Notes: generated by a model not told the origin, from the letters alone. A stretch of DNA of 64,000 bases from Ipomoea triloba (GCF_003576645.1 NC_044917.1:1834841-1898840); one strand, 5' to 3'. Shown: positions 35,701-47,491, counted from the stretch's first letter. Translations and numbers: made by a program.

Positions 35701-38700
35701 AAAGGATCAATATTCCTATTTAAAAGCATTTATAATTCGTGCATTATGCCTCTTACGATATTGAAATACAATGGTTGAGAAAGCAAGCCATGTTCAAAGA
35801 TAAATGCTGCCATCAAATACTACCTCTATCTTACAGAAGATACTAAACATGCATGCCAAGATAGAATTATGCACACAACGGAATAACTTCACTTATATAG
35901 CCTTTACCTGTCTCTGCAATGACCAGAGGCTATACATTTGACCTTTACATATCCCCCAGGGTCCATTCCCCCACCCTTGCTGGTGTCTGGTTTTAACAAA
36001 GTAGCAGCCTCCCAGGAAAGGGATGTAATTATGTCCAGCCAATTGTCTTTCTCATCTTCCTCACCCATGGGAAGATTCTCGACCTGCATAAGCTGAGCTA
36101 CCAACGCCCTGAAGTGCCCATCAACCACATGCTTCATAGCTTTCTTATGCTCTTCATTTGACTTGTCTTTACTTTTGTACTCCCCACTGCCAAAACTGCT
36201 TGAAGTACGAAGAGTTGCCCATTCTCCAGCAGCATCCCCATCATCATCATCATCAAACGGAAATGCTTCCCTTTCATCTTCTTCATCTTCTGGATCAGGA
36301 GGAAGCCACAGAACCCCATTGTTCTCAAAATCAACAGGATCAGCACTAACATTTTCAGCTACATACATAGATGAAGATGTTTCACATTCATAAACAATGT
36401 CAGATTCACCTTCCTTTTTCACAATCTGTTGAACTTCTTCTGAAGTCTGGGAATCCATACTATTATGTACAGAAGAGCTACTAATGCTTTTTGTATCAAC
36501 AGCTTCTCCATCAGGATGAATTTTGAGTGATCCAAACTCCTTGACAATACCATCAAACTGAATGTGATTATAATAACCATTACCCTCAGATGAATGGTTT
36601 CTCGGGGAACCTAACTGGTATGAACCATATTCTTCTTCTTCATCATCACTCCTAAATTCCAAAAGAGAGCAATAAACAATTAAATGGCAATGGTGCAGCT
36701 AAATTTGCAAATAAGACTTGCACTGAAACGAACAAATCATCCAATGAAGTCTAGCAAGAATTGCTTAAAACCCCCAAAAGACAAATAACTCGCATAAACA
36801 GAACCATAAGCCATAGGGCACACAAGGGCATCTAGAATGTGAAAAATGTAGGAGACATCACCTTGCAACATAATTTATAATTCCAAACATCTATTTTCAT
36901 TAGAAACATATTAGAAGTAATACATAACTAATGAGTTAATGAACTGCCTCAAAAACATACTATGGACCACAAGTTTTGACAATTAGGCAATATTAGCAAC
37001 CTTCATAAAGAAGGGAAATAAGATTAAATAATGAATTAAGAATCCTGGAGGAAGCTTTGCTTTTTCTTTTACTTTGTAATGACTTAAAAAATAAATTGTA
37101 TAACTAATTGTCTAAATTGCTGATAGGGGATATATTTACTCAAGGTCATGCATAATTGCATATGAATAACCAGATCCTTAACCACTCCATAAGATTTGTG
37201 CATGGATTTGATTCTAAAAGGTTAAGACAGCAAAGATAGCTATATGGATAAGAATGCTACTCAAATGCAACTAGTAACCCCAACTTCAACTATGCAATAT
37301 ATTTGGCTGTAATGTATACACCACCAACAAAATTAAAGGGTTTAGATGCTTAGTTTTTGGTTGACCTAGGTTATTTAGGAGTTATCTAATCCATCCCCCA
37401 ACCCCTTTAAAAAACAAAAATAAAAAATAAAAAATAAATAAAATAATTAAATAAAAAAAACCCTAAAAAACTAAAAACAAAAAATAAAGAAGAACAAAAA
37501 CAGGGGACCAAAAAAAAACTTGAGGGGGGATGTTTGGTTCAAATATGGCAATCAAAATTAAAATCAGAATCAAATGCTTAGGGATGGGAATGACTTTTAA
37601 TAAAAGTAGTGTATGTGTTTGGTAGTAAATTGGAATCAGAATCGATTATAAACAAGTCACCCGGGAAGAAGCTAGAATTCAAGAAATGTGAGGATTGAGT
37701 TAAACAGAAGCTAGAAATATGAGGACTAAGTAAAACACAAAGCTCTAAATTTGAATTCAAATACAACGCATATCATCTTTAGGAAGCAGATCTGGCACAA
37801 ATTAAAGCAGATCAAAAGAAGAAACATATCAAAATGCAGAGCAGATAGATCCGAACCGAACAATGATATGCGATTCAGTTAATCAGTTTCCATCTGCAAT
37901 CTGAACACGAATATGGCTATGGGCAGTTGAGAGGGTGGCGATGTTGCCGATGTATGAAGGTAGTGATGGTGGATTTGGTGTTGCAAATACGCGATCCAAA
38001 CTTTCTCTCTCTCTTCTTTTTTTTTCCTTTTCTCCTAATTTTTTTTATTCTTGCGTAAAACACATGACTTACCCGTTAAAGAAAAAATCCATTCTTGAGT
38101 TATTTGATTGTAATTACTTTCGCTTAAAATTTTGAAAACAAACTACTCTATGACACTTGAGGTGAATTCCGCTCCTTCCTTCAAAAGTTGTGAGCCAAAG
38201 GTCCCCTTAATTACCAAGGAACTCTAATCCGAAGACGAGGCTTTTGAAGAAGCCCATTTTACAAGAAGCAAAAATTAGGCCAAGCAAGATCATACTGATC
38301 TAAGGGTACTTTCAAATAATAAGTCAACATTGTAACAAACTCAACATAGCAATTGAAGTGTCAAACTGAACTGACAGATGCTGATTACTCGAAAGATCAA
38401 TATTTATGCAAGAAAGTTAAATTAGTTAAACATGACAAAATAGTAAGCAGCAATGTATAATGAGTACCTTGCTGTACAAAACGCATATCTATCTGAAGAC
38501 TGGTTACAAACACCCATGTCCGCAGCAGCAAGATGACTACTATCTCTAGCTATGATGAAACCCTGCTTGTCTACAGTTGACTCCATAGTTGCTGCCTGAT
38601 TTAGACCGAGTTCAGCAGCAGAATATGGCATTGATGCAACAGTAATGCTACTACTGTCACCGGTTCTACTAGATTTGAAGCTAATAAAACTCGTTGCTGA

Positions 38701-39075
38701 AAGCGAAGTACTAGATTCCAGGTTATCAACCTCAATTCCATTATCAGCAGAGGCTGCTATACCTTGTTCCCATTGCTTAAAACAGTAATTACAAACCCTG
38801 ACTTTTTCCCACTCATCCTGATGTAGCATGCATGGCTGACTGGATGGTGCGGGAACCCAATTAGATGTGCACTTGGCGCAGAAAATTCGTCCACAATGTC
38901 GACAATGGTGCCTACGGTTGATCAATGTAAACTGGGAATCACAATCATAACATACCCTACAGCTCTGATCAGGCATCCAAAAGTCCCTTGACACATTAGC
39001 TGGTTCAGACCGCCAAGGGATCCACGATTTCAGTAAACCTATGATATCAAGGAATGTCCTATCCAAGGAATCCAT
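29704..39075 (-). CDS. FAB1: 1-phosphatidylinositol-3-phosphate 5-kinase FAB1 (FYVE type)
   Basis: Eleven coding exons on the minus strand in order 38468-39075, 35908-36651, 35139-35292, 34706-35050, 33488-34354, 33069-33400, 32704-32827, 32449-32616, 30605-32083, 30132-30398 and 29704-30030 give 1804 residues, close to Arabidopsis FAB1A/B. It converts PtdIns3P to PtdIns(3,5)P2 on endosomal and vacuolar membranes. A FYVE finger lies at about 33-103, with WMPD at 33-36, Cys pairs C42/C45, C58/C61 and C66/C69, and the PtdIns3P-binding RRHHCR at 54-59. A Cpn60/TCP1-like domain spans about 400-700 ([29 protein letters not shown]). A Cys-rich segment follows near 910-1010 ([26 protein letters not shown]). 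The C-terminal PIP kinase domain has the ATP site ([20 protein letters not shown]), [22 protein letters not shown] and the IID metal motif. All signatures are intact. Intron 1 is 1.8 kb, and a 5' leader intron is likely. Confidence 0.96.
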
Positions 39076-41516
39076 CTACATAAGAAACCCTGCCTACCTC
39101 TCATTGTGTTGTGCTCATTTGCTAGCTACTAACACATCACTCCTGACCCACCATGGGAAGACAACCCAGCAAATTCTTAATAAATTATACAAGGATCCCT
39201 GATCCCTTGTAGCATCAAAGGATCACCAATAAGCTGAACTTCATCAATCAACACACATCAAATACTAACCTAACCATGCATCTTAATCAACTGCCCCCTG
39301 ATTCAGTAGGAACCTAACAATTTTGATGACTAAAAAACTCGGTCAATTACCAATAAACTACCTGATCTCTCCACCATCTAAGTATCCAGTCAATATAACC
39401 CACTCTGATATCCCCAATCAACCCCAATCCCAACAAATAAAACCAAAAACGTGCAGCGATACGTCAAATACCTGATCAAACAGAACCTACAAAAGGAATC
39501 CAGGAATCCTCCTTAAACAAAACCACAACTTATAAGTCGGGCAAAGCAGAATTAGGAGAAAACACGTATTTCTGGATGAAATCAAGCTGGACCAGACGCG
39601 GAAATTCATATACAGATATAAGAAATCAAAACAATCAAGAAACCCCCATGGCAATCAATCAATCAATCTCCAACCTGAAATTAAAAAATTCAATCATTAC
39701 CCAAAATAAATATCAATACTTGTAATAATTATTTATATTTCTGAATACAAAATTCAATAAGCAAACACACACAGCGTCAGCTGGAAAATAAATATAAATA
39801 AATAAATATTAAATATTAAAAATTAAAAATTAAAAAAAATAAAATTAACTGTACGAAAATGGCCATCTACGGATACAGCTTGGAAGTTGAAAACATAATG
39901 AATTGAATAGTCCGAAACTATATCACTGTCGAGTGAAGACAAAAATCCATGGGAACTTAAGCCAATTGGCGGCTGCCACGCAACTGCGTATACCCACAAA
40001 CGGGGTAGGTGTTTGAATTTTCTCTCTTTCTTTAAATTTTCTTTTCTGTAATTTTAATCCAAATAAATACAACTGTAACTTGTAACTATCACATATACGC
40101 GATTACGCATGCTCCTTTTCTTGGTCAAAACTATTTTATGTGTTTTCTTTATAACCATGTTTCCAATTTTGGCAGACCATATTTTGGATCCTAATTCCGT
40201 CTAAAGCTCATCAAATAGGTAAATCTCTAGCTGTCTAAATAATTTCTGGTTTCTTTACACTTCACACCAGAGATTTTTACCATAATTGATCAAAGTCTTT
40301 CAATGACTCCTTTAAGTCTCGGGAAGTTTGAATTCACACCTTTGTATTAAAATTAAAACTAAATATTGAATTGATGACCTAATGGATAACTATTTTCTTT
40401 TTGCATATGACAATTTATATTGAATATCTCATGTTGGGTATGTTTGATATGTTTATGAGTCAGAGATCGCCTCACGGATCCTTATCCGTGAATCAGTTCA
40501 AATTATATTATATCAACATACAAATATCATACTTATATGCTCAAATATAATAAAATACTAATCAAGAATAAAATATTTATTACTTATAAGAAAAATGTAA
40601 TACTTTTATATTTTTATGTAAAAGTATTATATTTTTCATCAAAAGTACTATATTTTTCCTAATAAGTAATCTTGGCAAGTGTCTCTAACTTATAAATAAA
40701 ATAAAATACTTTTGATGAAAAATGTAATACTTTTAAATCAAAATGTAAGAGTATCACATTTGCCCATATAAATAATGAACACTTTATTTCTAATTAGTAT
40801 TACACTTTCATATTGACCCGACCCGTACCATGTGATGATTTCACACAAGTTCTTCCTATGTTCATATGTTATTGGAAGAAGTGAAACAGAGTGATAACAC
40901 AATAGGCACCTTATTTGTTTGCTAATTGGGTCAAGGGTACGTGTGGGTTGGAGCACTATGCATGAGTAATTTTACAAATGTATCGTTATTTTGTTCCCAC
41001 AAACTTAGTTTGTTTATTATTAATTTCTTGATCATGTTTTTCTTAAGTTCCTGTTCAAAATCCCTGCCTTTTCAACTACTTTGACTCTCAAATTTTATTC
41101 CATACTTTTACAGTTTTACTTACTCAAAATTTTGATGTATAATGAAAATAACTCTGTTACATTATGGTGTAAGGATAGGGAATTCATATAATATAACTCA
41201 AGACTAAACATTGATTAGACGATCACTTAAGTTACATACCCAGAGTGGCAACTATTTTCTTCATACCCATTGAAAAGTGATAGTGATGGAAGAAATTGGA
41301 TGGAGTGGACAAGGGTGTGGGACTTAGACACATTGTCAAATCATGTAAATTTTGTATTTTTTTCATTTATATCTTTAATATTAATTTCTTGATCTTGTTT
41401 TTTTAATAGTTTAAATTTTAATTTCACTAAAATAATATTCACAATAATCAAACTCAGTCATCTTCAAACATAAAAGTTATACTATATCAACTCGATTCGG
41501 CAAAGTGTTCAAAACT
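39076..41516. other. FAB1 upstream region and intergenic DNA
   Basis: The first kilobase probably contains the FAB1 5' leader with an intron, since other FAB1 genes have one, but its exon borders could not be fixed. At 40560-40760 short motifs such as AAAAGTATTA and ATTTTTCATC recur in both orientations, suggesting a small AT-rich MITE; no termini were resolved. No gene seen. Confidence 0.45.
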
Positions 41517-41941
41517 TTAATTTGGCTTGCATGGAAGAAGCTTATTCATAAGCTCAGCAATATCAATCTCATGAAAATGAGTTTCCGGGATCAAATTTCC
41601 AGTCTTGGGATCCCTCATCCAAAAAACATCCCTCTCCATCGCTTTCTCTTTGCTTGCACCGCCCTCCCTCGCAAATTCCTTTGCCTCTGTCCTCATCACC
41701 GACAATGACGACGTCGTCGCTTGCCCCTTCATGCTCTTCGCCGCCACCGTATAAGTTATCTTGTCACCACACAATAAATTAAAACGCAAACATTATCATT
41801 AATTAACAACGTAAATCATAATAATACGAACTCAAAAACATAATAATAAAATCAAGAACGAAGATTAACGAAACAGTAGAACTGAAACAATTTCAATGGG
41901 GATAGATCTTACTTGAAGAGTCGGAGAGTGTTGGACATCAT
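41517..41941 (-). pseudogene. LEA_3-type gene with mutated intron acceptor (LEA copy 1)
   Basis: Expected exons on the minus strand are 41913-41941 (MMSNTLRLF) and 41517-41760. The second would encode ITYTVAAKSM, then FWMRDPKTGNLIPETHF and ELMNKLLPCKPN, the Trp/Phe-Met-Arg-Asp-Pro block of LEA_3-type proteins. Compared base by base with copy 2, whose acceptor is ACAG|G, this gene reads ACAA|G (bases 41762-41761). The nearest AG lies one base downstream, which shifts phase and gives an immediate stop (Lys then TAA). A CACTA element begins about ten bases upstream of its TATA-like CTATATAAAC. It is therefore probably not functional, unless another acceptor such as GAAGAG (exon from C at 41736 or so) restores a shorter protein. 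LEA_3 proteins are small stress- and senescence-related, often mitochondrial. Confidence 0.65.
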
Positions 41942-42339
41942 GGTTTAACCGCTTGCTTCGAGGATTCCGACCATTACAACTTATTTTGTGGCGATTAAGG
42001 GAGGAAAATTAGGGGTGTTTATATAGAGTCCGGACAATCACTAGTACAAAAAAGCACATAAAACACTGACATTTAGCTACTGTTCTTGTTAGAACGGTAG
42101 TGTATTCTTAAAATAAAACGCGCGGTGGCAATTTTGTAAATAAGTGAAAAACATTTCGCTACTGTTGTTTGAAGGAACGGATGCGAATTTAAAAAAAAAT
42201 CGCTCTTGATATTTCGCTACCTTTCTTGTTGGAAATGGTAGCGGAAAAGATATTAAAAAATTTTTAAAAAGATATTAATAATACAGATTATTAATTATTA
42301 AAAAAAATAGAACAAAAAGATCAATCTCTGCCCGCATTT

Positions 42340-42680
42340 CCTCGCCATTTCCTCACCACACCATTTCCACAACTAACAGATCAGATCTCTGCACGTAGCC
42401 ACACCACCATCCACCTTCTCCGCCTTCCACCGTCGCAGCCGCTGCCGCCGCCATTGCATCCTCCGCGACTGCGCCTCCCCCTAGCTGTCGTCCCAGCCAC
42501 TGCCTCCGCCGCTGCGTCTTCCTCCGCAAATCTGCCGCTGCAGCCACCACAGCCGCTGACATCGCGACCGCCACAACCTTCAGTTTTTGACGCCACCGTT
42601 TCGATCTGCACCACCGCGACCAACGCCACCTCCACCGCGACCAACGCCGCCTCCACCGTGATGGCCCCGAAGATATAGAT
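42340..42680. other. GC-rich segment of unknown origin inside the CACTA element
   Basis: Abruptly GC-rich, with CCGCC, CACCG and GACGCC runs, against a very AT-rich background. Frames on both strands are open and Ala-, Pro- or Gly-rich, which such composition produces readily. It may be a captured 5' exon of a host gene, but I cannot identify the donor. Confidence 0.45.
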
Positions 42681-43238
42681 CTGGAACCGACATTACTGTA
42701 AGTTGGCCATTACTGACATTTCCTTGATCTTTTGGACTCCGATTTCGTGCTTTTCCGTAAGCTGTTTGAGTTCTTTGGTCTCTTGCTCGAAATTTCAATG
42801 GTTTATATCTAAATGTCATGAATGTGCTTCAATTAGTTTAATTTTTAATTTCGATTTGAACAGTAGAATACCAACATTAACCCATTTGATTGTCTTGCCA
42901 AAGAAGGACTAGAGACTTAAAAGAGATTTTTCTTTAGTCAATCTCTTAGCAAAACATTATTTAACTTTACTGGAGGTTTTTTATTTTTATTATTATTATT
43001 ATTTTTTATTTTTGCAGTGGCATAATGAGTTCAGTTTATATTTATAATTCTCATTTTGTTTTTCCGTAACATTTATTGTCTATGACTTGAAAATATTTTG
43101 TATATATTAAGGTATGGGTTTTTGTATTCTTTAAACTTTCAGTTGTGACAGCAGGGAAGTCTTGGTTTGTAGGTGGATTTGAGGAGTTAACAACCGCTGA
43201 TAATAAGCCATATATATGGATTTAAAAGTTTTAAACAG

Positions 43239-44708
43239 ACTTTGGAAATGCCAAAACTGTTAGGAACAACAACTCAAGGTATCATGCTTCTTGATATTTT
43301 TAGTTCTTTTTGTAAAGGAAAAAATGCTGGTATAGTACTTTTTTTGCTTGATTTGGACACTCAGATTTGAAATTGTCTGTTCATTTTTACTTTATTTTAC
43401 AGGAAAGAGAGAAATATAAGCTAGGAAATCCCAAGTCATTCCATTATCTTAATCAACCCAACTGTTATGAGCTTGATGGAGTGAATGATGGCGAAGAATA
43501 ACTTGCAACAAGAAGGGCTATGGATATAGTTGGAATTAGCGAGGAAGGACAGGTTAGGTATCCCTCTGTGATTCAGAAACTTTTGGGGCATGTTTACTGT
43601 GCAAAATAATTTTCCATTTTCCATCTCCATTTTAGAAACTTTTGGGGCCTTGAATTTTTCTAACATAATCTGCTTGCAGCTTCTGTAGTTCTAATTTAGT
43701 GAGAACTTCAACTTTCCTATTGAGGATTGGGCATGACAATAAATATTGCTTAATATATGTATCTCATTATTTGGAAATATAATTATTGTGGGATTTAAAT
43801 ACTAAGTTTTGAATGATAATTTTAGCAACTAAAGTTTTGTATGCTCCTTAACATGAAGCAAAACTAAGGGCATCCCCAATGTGAGACATTGGTTAATTAA
43901 CTTCAATCCAATGGCGATTTAGATTCAAAATGGAGTTTGTATCATGACATCCATCGAAAATATGTATTTTTTTGGTTTTATTTTGTGATATGCTTCAGTT
44001 TACATTTTCTTCAAAGGCTTTAATTCTCTGATCTAGCTGGCCTATCAGAATATGGAAGGGTCTTTAATGGTTTGTTTGTGTATTGTATCAACATGTGTTG
44101 TATACTGAGTAATCATTAAACTTGTCTCAGAAAACAATTCTGCTGTTTAGTGTGCAAAACAATTCTTGAGTAATCATTAAACGTTGTATTAAACCTTTCA
44201 GGAGGCAATTTTCAGGGTTGTTGCTGCAATTCTTCATCTTGGTAATATTGAATTTGCAAAAGGGCAAGAGATTGACTCCTCTGTGATTAAGGATGAAAAA
44301 TCTAGGTTTCATCTTAATACCACAGCTGATTTGCTCAAGTAGGTGGTATTTCCTTTTCAGGAACTCAAGTATCATTGGTATCCTTGCTTTTGGTAGGTAT
44401 TAACATATAACATATGCACATAAATAAATAGGTGTGATGCCAAGAGCCTGGAAGGATGCACTAATTAAGCGTATGATGGTCACACCTGAGGAAGTTATTA
44501 CAAGGACTCTTGATCCTCTACAACAACATTTTAATCAGGTTAGTTCTCTTCATTGTATCTATATCTAGTAATTGCCTTGATTAATCTATCTTCTACTGAA
44601 AATCATATACTTTAACTGTTGCAGCATGTATTTAAAATGGAACAAGAAGAGTATGAAAAAGAAGAGATAAACTGGAGCTACATAGAGTTTGTTGATAANA
44701 TTGAGAAG
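43239..44708 (+). pseudogene. Captured fragments of a class XI myosin motor domain
   Basis: Five pieces, in motor-domain order and mostly still bounded by splice sites. 43239-43278 encodes FGNAKTVRNNNS (switch I region). 43403-43552 encodes REKYKLGNPKSFHYLNQ and later RRAMDIVGISEE, with an in-frame TAA at 43499-43501. 44202-44338 encodes [20 protein letters not shown] and beyond. 44432-44538 encodes CDAKSLE, an extra G near 44452 that shifts frame, then VTPEEVITRTLDP joined directly to LQQHFNQ, skipping about 80 residues of a normal myosin. 44625-44708 encodes HVFKMEQEEYEKEEINW and SYIEFVD, with N at 44699. The P-loop, actin-binding and tail parts are missing. It cannot make a motor protein. 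It sits in sense orientation within the CACTA element, so it was probably picked up as a genomic copy with introns. Confidence 0.85.
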
Positions 44709-45300
44709 GTTTGGAACCAAGCTTGATATACTTTCATCAAAAATAGTTATTAGAAGTAGTGTGTCTCTTGACAAAATTTACTAGCTTTTTAAATTATCTT
44801 TTTAATGCTTTGTTACCTGTTTAATCTAGCCACTATAGAAATCATAATTTATGTTCAAACTTTTCTTATATGTTTCAATTATCAGCAATGTTGGCTTGCA
44901 AACTGTATGAGCAATTGAGACGTGAAGCAGCTGCTGATTTATGTTTAATTTCAGTTGACAAGGCATGAAGGCTAATTTCATAGATATATTTGTAGATTAA
45001 TACTTGATTTTTTTAAAAATGATATTTGTTGAAGTTAGTTTTATTTCTATCACCTCATTAATTAGGACTTTTAATTAAAATAAATAAAATATTTTTTTTT
45101 CAAAAAAATTTAATCATCCGCTCTTGTTTTTAGTTAGGAACGGTAGCGGATGATCAATTATATTTTTTTTTAAAAAATAGCTCATCCGCTACCGTTCCTA
45201 GCTAGGAACGGTAGCGGATGATCAATTATAAAAAAAAAATAAAAATATAACCCGCTACCTGATCTGACTTTTCGCTACCGTTCTACAACAGTAGCGAAAA

Positions 45301-45578
45301 GTCAGCGACATTTAGAGACTGTCCCATCCGCTACTGTTGTACAATGGTAGCGAAAAGTCTTTTACAACAGTAGCGGATGTGCAGTTTTGTACTAGTGAAC
45401 CTTAATTAGATGATAGTTTTCTTAATAATCACGGAAACAGTCAGCGACATTTAGAGACTGTCCCATCCGCTACTGTTATACAACGGTAGCGAAAAGTCTT
45501 TTACAACAGTAGTGGATGTGCAGTTTTGTACTAGTGAACCTTAATTAGATGATAGTTTTCTTAATAATCACGAAAACC
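45301..45578. repeat. 139-bp tandem duplication across the CACTA right end
   Basis: Copy 1 is 45301-45439 and copy 2 is 45440-45578, with very few differences. Each unit contains the last 97 bases of the CACTA element, including its terminal TACTAGTG, plus about 42 bases of outside DNA starting AACCTTAATTAGATG. The second copy leaves an isolated transposon end at 45440-45536. Confidence 0.88.
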
Positions 45579-46692
45579 AATTATATGGTCACGTGAGGCG
45601 TGAGGGTATAGTATCTCACACGTATTCCCCGATGAGCTTGAATTTCGAATGTTTTCCGGCGCGGGTCAGGTTATAAGTGGAGAATGGCATAAATCCATGC
45701 ATAATTGCATATATGCAAATTAGCATGTATATTTAGATATAGAAGTCAAACATAAAGGATTTGCATATACATGAATTCGAACCATCCACGTACATTTTAA
45801 TTAGCGTCTTCAAACAGACAATGAATTCGTTCATTTTGATTCTCGACTATAAATGATATTTTTCAAATTATGTGTTCGATAATGTCATAATCAATGGGTG
45901 CATATCCTTTAGAAACAAATTAAAGAATATATGCCTATACATATATGTGGAAGGACAAATTTCATTTTAAAAAATAAAACCAAATTCCTTCATGCGCATT
46001 CTAATATGCATAATTAAGATGCTATTTTAGTATTCTTCTCTTAAATATTCTAGTGATAGCCAATTGGTTTGTATATATAACATAAGAATAATGTTATTTT
46101 GACCTCCTTGTTTTATTTTCTAATATCTACTTTTGGATGTAGCAACAAAACTGTTACTGAATTATGCATTGTTTATCAAATAAGCTATTGATTTGAATCG
46201 ATTAGCTAGTGACAATTTAATCTAGGCTTATAATCTTTTAACGAGGTGGGCTTCACCAAAGATAGAATCTTCGGTTGAGCCAATCAACTATAGATTGTGT
46301 GAGACAGTTTCATGAATTTCAATCCTTGAGATAAAACAGTTTCATGAATTTCAATCCTTGAGATGACCAACTCATTAGTTAGAATTGAGACTTGTGAATC
46401 AATCCGTGAGGAAATTGAAAGAGTAAATATTCGCCCGCGAAAACTTTCTTTTTTTATTGCAAAAGCAATAGGATAAAAGACAGAATAAGGATTAGTTACA
46501 ATAATAATACAATATTAGTAAAACTAATATGAAAATGTTGAATTATCTATTCAAACAAGATATATAAATGACTAACGATTCTTCGTATTCCTCAAAAAAT
46601 ACATATATATCTTAACTTCATTTTTTGAATATTATATCTTAATTAATTGAAATGAACTTCATTATTAAAAATCCAAATTTTGAAATCCTTTN

Positions 46693-46736
<44 letters not shown>

Positions 46737-46992
46737 ATAATCAAGTATGACCGCCTCTTAACTTGTGGTCAGGGCAGTCGCATCACTAACCACTATGTAT
46801 ACAGATATATACCACTCAATATTAAAAAATGCACAACACAAATATGCTAGATAGGCATCACAAAAAATACACCACTATATATATATATATTGTTATAAAA
46901 AGCAAACTGCCTTTTGCATTCATATTAATTTATTGAAACCATATATATCAACATAACAGAACTTTAGCAGTTTACAAGGATCGTTAAAAAGT
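45579..46992. other. Intergenic DNA between the CACTA element and LEA copy 2
   Basis: A CACGTG box lies at 45590-45595. A 29-base tandem duplication (AGTTTCATGAATTTCAATCC core) lies at about 46306-46364. An AT microsatellite follows at 46696-46732, beside N at 46692. The last part (46732-46890) is one end of the GGCCGCC-type MITE family. No gene seen. Confidence 0.5.
45590..45595. promoter_or_regulatory. CACGTG G-box/ABRE-like site displaced from LEA copy 1
   Basis: A perfect CACGTG in the context GGTCACGTGAGG. ACGTG-core sites mediate abscisic-acid responses in many LEA promoters. If the CACTA element and its end duplication are removed, the site would lie roughly 100 bases upstream of the TATA-like box of LEA copy 1. 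Assignment is by position and motif only. Confidence 0.4.
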
Positions 46993-47491
46993 TCAAAAGA
47001 CCTTTTTGCAGTTGCTGCGAAGAAGCTGCTTCCTAAGATCAGCAGGATCGACATCGTCAAAATGTGTTTCTGGTACCCAATTTCCGCTCTTCGGATCTCT
47101 CATCCAGAACACCGCCGCCTCTTTCTCCGCCGCTGCTTTTTCTCCGGCCGCCGGAGACTCCACGGCCGCTCTCTTCACCGCCTGCGCCTTCACTCTCTCC
47201 GCCGCCACCGTGTACCCTCTCCTGTTATCACACGCAATACAATACTTCATGTGCAAGAAATATCAAACATGCATCACATATAACGCATGTACTAAATATA
47301 GAAAATCAAATTAAAGAAAGTTACGTAATCATAAAGTCAGGAGTTTGAATTCATGTATATTGAGTTGTTTTTTTTTAATTGCGTCCAATGTTTGGCTTAA
47401 TGGGATGCAGATACTAATGTAGTATATATAAACAAATTAAGAAACATAAATATATATACCTGAACAGGCCGGCGACAACCTTAGAAGACAT
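46993..47491 (-). CDS. LEA_3-type small protein (LEA copy 2)
   Basis: Two exons on the minus strand, 47460-47491 and 46993-47221, give 86 residues. The start MSSKVVAGLFRRGYTVAAER is basic and amphipathic, like a mitochondrial presequence. An Ala/Glu/Lys-rich middle of low complexity follows, then the conserved C-terminal block FWMRDPKSGNWVPETHFDD and DLRKQLL, the LEA_3 W-motif (family form: W-x-DP-x-TG-x-PE ... AELR-x-LL). The acceptor CAG|G is intact, and a TATATATA box lies about 100 bases upstream of the ATG. Related Arabidopsis proteins (SAG21 group) respond to drought, oxidative stress and senescence. The precise role here is not known. It is a paralogue of the broken copy 5 kb away. Confidence 0.75.

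Larger units (their letters stand above)
42039..45397. mobile_element. Non-autonomous CACTA transposon carrying captured gene fragments
   Basis: The left end CACTAGTACAAAAAAGCACAT and the reversed right end CACTAGTACAAAACTGCACAT match at all but two bases. CACTA at each terminus defines the superfamily. Subterminal regions are full of TAGCGGATG and CGCTACCGTT motifs on both strands, including a 40-base perfect palindrome at 45182-45221, as expected for CACTA transposase binding sites. The flanks AAT and AAC do not form an exact 3-bp duplication. No transposase is seen. Inside are a GC-rich segment (about 42340-42680) of unknown origin and degenerate exons of a class XI myosin (43239-44708). 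Confidence 0.82.

Noticed and set aside
41517..41789. LEA copy 1 as an intact 90-residue single-exon protein
   Set aside because: The first codons of that frame are intron sequence by comparison with copy 2. Treating it as intact would hide the mutated acceptor.
42353..42912. Several overlapping Ala/Pro/Gly-rich ORFs
   Set aside because: Open on both strands because of GC-rich composition inside a transposon; no domain could be named.
43239..44708. A functional truncated myosin
   Set aside because: In-frame stop, frameshift, missing P-loop and missing internal segment leave no possible motor domain.
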